25,944 nt of DNA from a virus, in IMG/VR virus record IMGVR_UViG_3300032235_001005, positions 1-25,944 of that record. One strand, written 5' to 3'. Of this stretch, positions 13,603 through 22,300 are shown piece by piece (position 1 is the stretch's first letter; every line of letters begins with the position of its first letter). The position numbers were made by a program, and so were the translations under genes. The notes under the pieces were generated by a model. It had not been told where the DNA came from. It searched no databases and saw only the letters and a list, made by a program, of their open reading frames with translations.

Positions 13603-15417
13603 TTAAAAGGAACCAGCATCTATAGTAATATTTTCTAAATATCTTTGCGAATTGGTACAAGTTATGACTTGCGACTGACCAGCACAGTCATAAACTGAGA
13701 GAGCACCAATTTCTATATGTGCCATTCCAGATTGACCACCTACAGGTGAAAGAACACCAGAGGAGTCTGTAATGTCAGAAGCAAATACAATTTTTGTTGC
13801 ACTATCATCCCAATAAACTGCAGATGTTTTAGCACCGCTTGAATAGTAGTGCAATAATATACCAACATCAAGGTTGGCATCTGAAGATGGTGGTATAAGG
13901 GTTCCAGAACCATCATCAACAAGTCCGAGATCAATTAATTGGTCTTTTACCTTTAAATTAACAGTATTGATAGAAGTGATCGAACCCTTAACTGTCAAAC
14001 TTCCACCAACTGTTAAATTAGTTGTAATTCCAACATCACCAGATACTCCCGTTATTGTTAATGCTTCTACTCCAGATGTAGATTTTAAAGTTCCTGCATG
14101 AAGTGTACTTACACTTAAAGTATTTGATGATGGCACAAAAGTGGCACCACTACTTACTCGTATTATTTCACCATTTTCTCCAGATGATGTATCTGAAAAA
14201 AGCATATAATAAGTAGAAGAATCTGAAGTTCCTGTCGTATTTACACTAGTAGCAGTTGATATTGTTCCAGAAATAGATCCAGATATATTGGTGGTATTTA
14301 TGCTTGAAAAATATCCATTTGTCGAATAAATTGAATCATCAGTCATCGAAATGCCAGAACCAACCGCAAAAAGAACATCACTTTCTACTTGAGTTGTTCC
14401 TATTGCAACACCATAATTAAAAGCAAATATATCAGTCTTAAAACCAAGAGTTCCCGATTTAAACCACATTAATTGCTTATATGTATCAGGAAGTGTATTA
14501 ATTCCAGATACAGCAAAGGAAACTAATGGAGATCCCTCTGTTGAAGCAATTGCAACACCAGCATGATTTGCAGTTGTATCGTCTGGTGTTACTGAAGTAG
14601 TGTAACCAAGAATAATATCTTTATTCTCAATAAAAACATCAGTTCCCTTTAATGTTACAGTTGTTCCACCAAGAGAAATATTTCCAGATACCACAAGATC
14701 ATTGTAAATATCAACATGAGATTGTATAATTACCTTCCCAGCAGAGGAAGATAAGTATAAATTACCAGAATTAGTATCGATTTTTTGATTGTCGGTAATT
14801 CCAATTTGAATATTTTTTGATGTCAAACCTGAATTAAATGAACTTATTCCAGTAAAATAACTTCCTCCACCAACTGTAAAATTGTTATTGATTCCCAAAC
14901 CACCATCAATTTGTACAGCACCACTATTTGCATCACCTAAAATATTATCAGTGACATTTGAAAATGTAGTGATGCCAGAAAAATCAGCATTTGCATTTAC
15001 ATCAAGAAAAGATCCATTAATTGTTGTGATTCCAGTAAAAACTGCGTTTTGTGACCCACTCCCCCAACTTAAATTTCCACTTCCATCATTTGTGAGTACA
15101 CTATTTACTGAACCTTGTGTACCGGGAAGTTGATATGTGACAATACCTGCTAAAGTATTTGGGGATTTTAAATTTATACTATTGATTCCGTCTTTATCGA
15201 CTAGTTTAAAATGAAGAGATGTTGTTCCATTTTCTCTCCCCCAATAACGATGTGAACCAAAGAATTTATTTCCAATATTAGTTCCATCAGAACCAATATA
15301 AAAGTCATATTTGTCTGTAGTAAATCCGGGTTCACCTTGACGAAAAGAAACTATTCCAGAAGTTAATAGTGTTGATGGACCTCTCTTAAAGTGAATTACC
15401 GGTGATGACTGCGACAT
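13603..15417 (-). CDS. Fibre-like virion structural protein (wac position)
   Basis: 604 residues, almost wholly beta-type and rich in Gly, Ser, Thr, Asn. Residues about 8-50 (IHFKRGPSTLL, FRQGEPGFTTDK, FYIGSDGTNIGN) are the short N-terminal domain common in phage fibre and appendage proteins. Residues 120-250 carry fibre repeats (FTGITTING, DFSGITTFSN, DNILGDANSGAVQIDGGLGI, YFTGISSFNSG). Two related segments, about 241-290 and 473-521, suggest an internal duplication. The gene lies where T4 has the whisker fibritin wac, but the heptad coiled coil of fibritin is absent. Likely a tail- or neck-attached fibre; receptor binding is possible. It has a strong ribosome site (AAGGAA, 15424-15429) and a late box. 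Confidence 0.75.
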   Translation of the reverse strand: MSQSSPVIHFKRGPSTLLTSGIVSFRQGEPGFTTDKYDFYIGSDGTNIGNKFFGSHRYWGRENGTTSLHFKLVDKDGINSINLKSPNTLAGIVTYQLPGTQGSVNSVLTNDGSGNLSWGSGSQNAVFTGITTINGSFLDVNANADFSGITTFSNVTDNILGDANSGAVQIDGGLGINNNFTVGGGSYFTGISSFNSGLTSKNIQIGITDNQKIDTNSGNLYLSSSAGKVIIQSHVDIYNDLVVSGNISLGGTTVTLKGTDVFIENKDIILGYTTSVTPDDTTANHAGVAIASTEGSPLVSFAVSGINTLPDTYKQLMWFKSGTLGFKTDIFAFNYGVAIGTTQVESDVLFAVGSGISMTDDSIYSTNGYFSSINTTNISGSISGTISTATSVNTTGTSDSSTYYMLFSDTSSGENGEIIRVSSGATFVPSSNTLSVSTLHAGTLKSTSGVEALTITGVSGDVGITTNLTVGGSLTVKGSITSINTVNLKVKDQLIDLGLVDDGSGTLIPPSSDANLDVGILLHYYSSGAKTSAVYWDDSATKIVFASDITDSSGVLSPVGGQSGMAHIEIGALSVYDCAGQSQVITCTNSQRYLENITIDAGSF

Positions 15418-15436
15418 CGTGTATTCCTTTTTTTAC

Positions 15437-15443
15437 TATTTAG
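15437..15443 (-). promoter_or_regulatory. Late promoter-like box for the fibre-like gene
   Basis: The minus strand reads ACTAAATA (CTAAATA at 15443-15437) in the 29-base gap before the gene, 19 bases from the ATG. Confidence 0.58.
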
Positions 15444-15446
15444 TTG

Positions 15447-15755
15447 TTAAAAAAATCCAGCATCAACATCAATTTTATTATCTAAACTTGAATCTACTGC
15501 AGAAAGAAAATCTAATGGTAATCCTGGTCGTGGTCCAGTTGAAGTTGATGCTGCTGATAAAATAACATCAGGATCAACAATTGTAAATTTTCCTACCTGA
15601 TTGTTATAGACCAAAACATAGTTATCAGTATTTGTTCCCAACCCACTGATGCTTACATCGTACAATTCTGTTAAATTATTTGTCCCTACTACGGATGAAA
15701 CTATTTTTCTTTTAGATTCATTTCCTAATCTTACTCTAATTGGTAAATTTGCCAT
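15447..15755 (-). CDS. Small tail/fibre-associated structural protein, unknown role
   Basis: 102 residues. The start (MANLPIRVRLGNESKRKIVSS) is basic; the middle (LTELYDVSISGLGTNTDNYVLVYNNQVGKFTIVDPDVIL) resembles the 'module followed by decision on the next index' linkers of marine phage fibres. The end is IDVDAGFF, very like the IDAGSF end of the fibre-like protein encoded next. The ATG lies two bases after the stop of the 115-aa gene, without a clear ribosome site, so translation is coupled. Its position between the baseplate and fibre genes suggests an appendage or adaptor protein. No T4 counterpart recognised. Confidence 0.65.
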   Translation of the reverse strand: MANLPIRVRLGNESKRKIVSSVVGTNNLTELYDVSISGLGTNTDNYVLVYNNQVGKFTIVDPDVILSAASTSTGPRPGLPLDFLSAVDSSLDNKIDVDAGFF

Positions 15756-15757
15756 TT

Positions 15758-16105
15758 TTATACAATAGTAGTAGTTACTCCAGCTGTTACCAATGCACTT
15801 CCCTCGATAACTCTTGATCTTTCTTGCCCATCATCAATTAAAATATCATAACAATATCTTCCTGGTTTTAAAGATGAAGTAATAGAAGATGCTAAAGCTA
15901 TTTTAAGTTGTCCAGTTCTTCTTGCAATTGGAAAAATTATTTCAAAAACTGCCGCAACTTTTGAAGATTCCGGATGTTTTTTTAAGATAGATGCAGCAGT
16001 ATACCCAGTTAAATCTAAAATTCCACCAGAAGAGTCTTCCAATATAAATGTTTGATCAAAATCAGCACCAGATGGGATTGTAATATTGCTTACATATACC
16101 GACAT
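15758..16105 (-). CDS. Small beta-sandwich phage structural protein
   Basis: 115 residues with a pattern common in phage tail peripheral proteins: IPSGADFDQTFILEDSSGGILDLTGYTA, then a set of strands (GQLKIALASSITSSLKPGRYCYDILIDDG) and a final RVIEGSALVTAGVT. This is the layout of BppU-type or Ig-like baseplate adaptor domains, so a fibre adaptor or decoration role is plausible. I cannot name a T4 equivalent. It is the first gene after an exact late promoter box and is coupled to the 102-aa gene. Confidence 0.68.
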   Translation of the reverse strand: MSVYVSNITIPSGADFDQTFILEDSSGGILDLTGYTAASILKKHPESSKVAAVFEIIFPIARRTGQLKIALASSITSSLKPGRYCYDILIDDGQERSRVIEGSALVTAGVTTTIV

Positions 16106-16130
16106 TAGAATTTAATTATATATTTTAAAC

Positions 16131-16138
16131 TATTTATA
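16131..16138 (-). promoter_or_regulatory. T4-type late promoter box for the 115-aa and 102-aa genes, overlapping a stop codon
   Basis: The minus strand reads TATAAATA. The stop TAA of the 66-aa gene (16136-16134) lies inside the box. Spacing to the ATG at 16105 is 25 bases, the same geometry as the box at the gp20/gp67 junction. Confidence 0.7.
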
Positions 16139-16334
16139 TTTTGGAATCAATTAGAATTTTTATCAGTTGCTTTAACTCGGAAACTTCTTTTTTTAAATCA
16201 TCCAATTCACTTTTCTCTTTTAACTTTGAATTTTTTATTTTTAAGTATTGTTCATATTCATAGTCATTGCAATTTATTATCGCATTTGAAAACTCATCAC
16301 GATATAAGTTTGTGTGTCCTTCTACTGGTATCAT
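16134..16334 (-). CDS. Small coiled-coil protein after the giant tail gene
   Basis: 66 residues. The N-terminus MIPVEGHTNLYRDEFSNAIIN is a compact conserved-looking head that I recall in small proteins of marine T4-like phages. Residues about 28-65 (YLKIKNSKLKEKSELDDLKKEVSELKQLIKILIDS) form a clear coiled coil. Its ATG overlaps the stop of the giant gene (ATGA, 16334-16331), so translation is coupled. An assembly factor or adaptor for the giant protein is possible, but no function is known to me. Confidence 0.7.
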   Translation of the reverse strand: MIPVEGHTNLYRDEFSNAIINCNDYEYEQYLKIKNSKLKEKSELDDLKKEVSELKQLIKILIDSKI

Positions 16335-19300
16335 ATTGTTGCAATTGCTCTAAAGTTTTTGATTGAAGGTATAGATGCCTGATTTGTTCCAGTCACAATA
16401 ACTTTTATTTGGTATCCAGTAAATAGTGGAAGATCTTTTATTGTGTATTCATAATTTTTATAATCAAAAACATAATTTGAAATATTCACAAATCTATCTG
16501 GATTTCCACTGTTATTTGAGAAATCAACTACATTTCCATTGCTATCTAAATTATCATATCCAGGGAATAATTGATATGTTTGCTGTGAAGAAGGAGAATC
16601 GTCTCTAAAAATTCTATATAAAACTTTAATCTCATTACTATTGTCAGTATAAGCATCAAATAAAACTTTTAATGAATCTGCACTTCTTTCCAATTTAACT
16701 AGTCTTGATATGTAAATAAATGAGTGTGGGTCATCATATATACTGTTCACTCTGGAATCATTTATAATATTGCTTATTGGTTTATCAATTCTGCACATTG
16801 AAGTTATCACACTAACTCTATCCAAATCAATAAATGGAGAAACTCTTGTATCTTTTGTTGTCAATTCAAGATCCATAGTGAAAGATTTTTTACCAGGATA
16901 TGGGTCAAGATAAGTATTCTCATTGACTCTAGATAAAATTGCTCTTTGAGTTGGGAAATAATTATTTGAATTGAGTGATATAGGTTCAAATCCTTGGTCA
17001 ATAAATGGATTTTCATTTCCAGAAACACTGGAACCACTAAATGTTCTTACCTTTGCTTGAATGTTGGTAGTTTCAGGCAAAAGAGTTTGGACATTTGGTC
17101 TCAATATTGAGTAAGAAATATTTTGAGTTGCTTTTGGACCAGTTATTGAATTTGCAGAAACATTATATGAAGAATAATTTCCCCCAGTCTTTGTTTCTTT
17201 AAAAAATAGTGCTGGAATTCCAACATCATCTGTTGAACGATCTTTAACTAATGATGAAAAATTAGACATATCAATGTCAATGTAATATTCATCCAAACCA
17301 ATTGGGTAATTGGGTGAAATATTATGTGATTTGTTTATTCTCAGCAAAGATGCACCGTTTAATTCATATTTAAATGCTGGTGAACCGGTGGGATGTGAAC
17401 TAGTTTTAATTGAAACTGTTCCAGACTCCAAATAATCATCAATTGCAATTCCTCTTGTTATTCCAGTTAATGTGGAATTAGTTTCATTGTAACCAGTATA
17501 TTGTATTATTTCACCATTAATTATAATATAACCAGGATTCGATGGACTTACTACTATCCCTTCAAAATTTTTAAATTGTTCTATTGAATCCAATTTCAAT
17601 GGGTCTGTAGAATTTATTTGATAGTCATTTCCTATTTTTGATGGTGCAATGTCAGATTCAAAATTAAATAATTTCACCTTATCATCTAAAGAGTACATTC
17701 CGTGATTATTGTGACTTACCTTAAATTGACGACCAGAGGAAAGATTTGTACTTGAAATAACTGTGCCACCGACAATTTCTGTAGATATTCCTGAAGTGTT
17801 TACAAATTTTATTTCATTTGCAGATCCAGATGTATCAATTGATCCTTGAATATTATTGATGATAAATCCATTAAATGCGGAGATTATTCCTACAGTGTTT
17901 GGAACAGTAAATATTGCATCATATCCAAAACCACCAATACTAGATGAATCAAAGGTCAAACTATCACCAGGAGAGTATCCAGTACCACCGTTAGTAATTG
18001 TTGCTGCTATTGCAACTGGATTTATATTAATATTTGCTGTTGCACCAAATCCATTTCCACTAATAGAAATTAATGGAACATTATTATAAATTGCAGAAGT
18101 ACTGTAACCATATCCAGCATTTGTAATTTCTAAATTACTTCCTATTCCTATGGAACCAATAATATTTTCTAAATTTCCAGAGAAATTGTTATTTGCTCCA
18201 TTTTGAGATAATTTTGTGCCTATTGATAGACTTGAATATTCACCAGAACTTAAACTTTTTCCTAATCCAATTTTAATTTTCTTAGAGAAGAAAGAAATTG
18301 AGTTTGCTCTAAGTGAAGTTATTTGTCTATTTCCAACATTTAATACTGGATTGTAGAATTTTATAGAACCAGATTCTGATGTAAATTCTGCACGATACAA
18401 CTTAAATTTAAGATCTTCCAATTGAGATGGTTCCCAAGTAGAACCATTTTGTGATTTAAATAAAGATCCAAGTGTTGGTTGTTGGGATACAATAATTCTT
18501 TCAGATTCTGGTCTATTGATGCTTGTAACATCAACTTCTGTCATTCTAGATATCCAAACGTTATATTCGTCGGAATTTGAAATAAGAACAATTGCATATG
18601 ATTGTCCTGTCTCCAAATAGACTGGAGATTCAAAAGTAAAAGTCGTAGGAATTGTAGAATCATCAGAAACAAAAATGTCCTTTGGTTCTAAAACAACTTC
18701 TGAAAATGGAAGAATAGTTTGTGAAGGTAATCCTGTTTCAACAGTTCTTACTTGAAGAGTTACTGGAATATTTCCAGAATCTTTAGTTCTGAAAAATATA
18801 TCACATTTTGTTATGAAGACTCCATTCGGATCAGTGACTTCAAATGTTTCTGCTAGAGGATCAACCCATCTAGTTTGAATTCTTGTCTGAGAAAATCTAG
18901 AAGTAGATACAGTATCTGCAACTAATCTATCTTCAGTTTCAGATACAGTCCTTTCTTCTCTTCTTATATTTCTTTCAACATTAGCATTTCTAATTCTTAA
19001 AGTGACATTCTCAACATTTTCTAATGTTCCACTGGAAGTGAAGTTAGTTTCTGCAAGACTATCACTAAAACCAGTCACCTTTGAATTTGTTGAACTTGTC
19101 GAAAGTAAGAATGTTTTGGTGCCAGATTCAAAACTTGGATTTGATGGTAAAGTTGGGTCTGGAATAAATAATGAACCAATCAAAGTTCCAGCATTATCAC
19201 TAATTAAACGAATATCAGATACTCTAGATACGGCATTACTCGATTGCCCAACTAATTGCATTCCAGGAACAATACTTCCAAAAAATTCAGATGCTGCTTG

Positions 19301-22300
19301 AATTTCAAGACTTGCAGTATCAACATTTAATATTGTAGTTGTTGCAGAGTATGAACTTGATAAAGAATTTTCTGGATTATATGGATTCAAACTAAAGACT
19401 TCTGTTGGTGAATCATATGGACCATATTTGTGATTTTGTGTTGCTAATCTAAATCTAATTGTTCTAGAATTGGATAACCCATCAGATGTTGGAATTAAAC
19501 CGATTACGGTTTCTCCTTGCTGGAACGTTCCACTTACCATTTCAACTTCAAGAAGTTTTGGAACAATAAAATTAGTAACAGAAATATTATCAAAAAATCC
19601 ATAAAATCTAGTTGATGGTTTTAGTCTCTTGGAAACAAATTCAATATTTCTAGATCTCATAAAGTTTACTACGGACCTAGAAACAACTCTATCACCTAAA
19701 GAAGTACTATCGAATCTTTCACTTACTCCAAATTGAATACCCTCTCTACTTTGCAATCTATTAGTTTCTATTCTATCTTGTCTAATAATATTTTGAGTAT
19801 CTTCAAACTGTTGAGTTCTTGTTATTCCCCACCAATCAGACGTGGAGGTATCTGAAACTAATCTTGTAGGACCTTGTATTCTGAGTATTTCAGGTCCTTC
19901 AACTGTAGAAGATCCCACCCAATTAGTTTCCCAAGAATTCCAATTTATTGGGGAAATTCCAGTATTTGTATCTGTGCCCAAAATGCTCATAAATGCACTG
20001 AAATTTCCTTCAGTGTCTTCTACTCTTTCCGATCTTCTAGTCTCTATCCAAGTATCAGAAGATGGATTTAAATCTATGGAACCAATCCAACTTGGAGTAT
20101 TGAATGGATTAACATTCTCAGTTCTAGTAGCAAATTTATTTTCCGTGTATGGAACATCTTTATAATTTAAACTGACCAAATCACCGGTTCTTTTTACATT
20201 TGAGTTGCCAAAATCATCAGCAAATCTAATATCAACAGAGTAATTTTCAGATTGACCAATTCCAATTAAAGATTGAGTACCAACTAATAGATCTAAAGAT
20301 GTTGAATAATGTTGTGGCTTCAATAATCCAGAAGAAGTATCTATTGAACATCTAAATTGTAAATTAGAAATGTCACCACTAGAAGAGGATTTGAAATTAT
20401 CAACAAAAAAACCACATTTGAATTTATCTAGATTTGTTTGTGGATCTTTTATTGATAAGTTATTGGTATCAGTCTCCAATAAAGACAGGGACGTGTAATA
20501 TTCTACATTTGAAAGACGATCTTCAAGTCTAGAAATATCTTTCATTGTATATCTTCTATGAGAAGATGATGAAATTTTTACGTCTTTAATATCATAAACA
20601 TATGCTGGATAATATATTGTGGCAATTTCAAGTGAAGAATCGACAGAATTTGGTGCTTTTGGTGAAAAAGAAGAAATTCCTTTATTGACTATAAAGACAC
20701 CATTTTTTGATAAAAATATTTTATCAATTCTTGGAAGATAATAACTGTATGAAAGACTTATATTTCTGTCTTTTGCTAAAATGTTACTAGAAGAATTAAA
20801 TGTTGAATTAAATTCTCTAGAAGAATATTCAAATGGTGATTTTAGACTAGAAGAAATATTATATGGATTTACCCTTGGTCTCAAATCTATAATGTCGGTA
20901 TTTCTTATTCCATTTATAGATGGAATATCGGAAGTATATCTATCACTGTCGTATGAATCTACGGAAACAAAATCTCCTTGTGATGACTGATCAATTTGAT
21001 AATGATTAAAAATTATTTTAATTTTTTTTGTGGGAGAATTAAATTCTTTCTTTCTTGTTACTCTCGAATAGTCGTAATATTCTGGTCTTTGACCATTTTC
21101 TAAGATAAAATTATTTTTTATTTCTCTATCACCAACAGATACAGCACCAATTACACCAGAAATATTTGATTCTTTTGATGTTACAGTTTCACCAAGATAA
21201 AATTTATTCTCGTTGGCATAAACGATTTCAATTTCATTTGAACCACTATTACTTACAAAATATGCAACAGCATTGCTATCCTTTCCAATTAAAAGTTCAC
21301 CTTTCAGAAAATTATTAATGTTATTGTTTATCGAAGAGAAGAATAATTTTGGTAGTTGTGGATCTTGTGTACTTGAAGATTCAAAAATACCAAGAACATT
21401 AACAACATCTGGTACATTTAATGATATTTGCTTATCTTGAACTCTTAATCCATATCTATTATCAAAAGATAATCCATCGTTTAAAGATGTTGACCCAATT
21501 CCGGACAAACGTGAGTTTGACTTTGAAACAATTATGGAAGAACATCTAGAAAAATTCTTTCTTTTTTGACTTAAATTTGTTTTTCTTAAAGAAGCAGTCA
21601 AAATAGCAGGACCATTTTGGCTTATATTTTGAAAAGATATCGATTTATCTAAAATTAAAGTATTTTGATTTGATAGAGGTTCTACATTTCCAGTATTTAC
21701 AAAAGACAAATTATAATCTTCCTCATCAAATATCTCAAAAAATAGATTGGGATCAGTTTCTAATACTTGCCCAACACCAGATGTTATAGTTACATTATAA
21801 CTTTTTCTTACTATAACATTTGAATTTGTTAAATCTAAATTTGAAACATTATTTTTACTAAATTGAGAATAAAAATAAGAATTATTTACATTTCTTGAAC
21901 TTAAAATGATCTTCTTTAAGTCGTTTACAGATGTAGTAGAACCAAAAACACTACCATCACAAACATTAGACACCGATGGTGTGGGAGTTACATAAATCCT
22001 TTTATTTGGAATATCAATTTCATCAACAGAATTATATGTCGGAACACTTTGTGATGCTTTTGTATATGACAATATGTCTCCAATCTTTAAATTCTTAAAG
22101 AATGATTCATTGGAAGATGTGACTATATTTCTAGATCCACTAGGTGTAAAGGTAAATCCAGTGCTTGATTCCGATAGAGGTATACCAACATCTAAGCAAG
22201 TATCGGCACTAAATGATCCAGTTCCAGATGTTCCAACAAATTGATGGGCATCTGACAAATCATAATCTCTAATTGAAGAAATTACTCTACCATCATCAAT

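Noticed and set aside
19002-20165. Several plus-strand frames of 65-107 codons inside the giant gene
   Set aside because: They are antisense shadows of a long intact coding frame, lack ribosome sites and show no recognisable domain.
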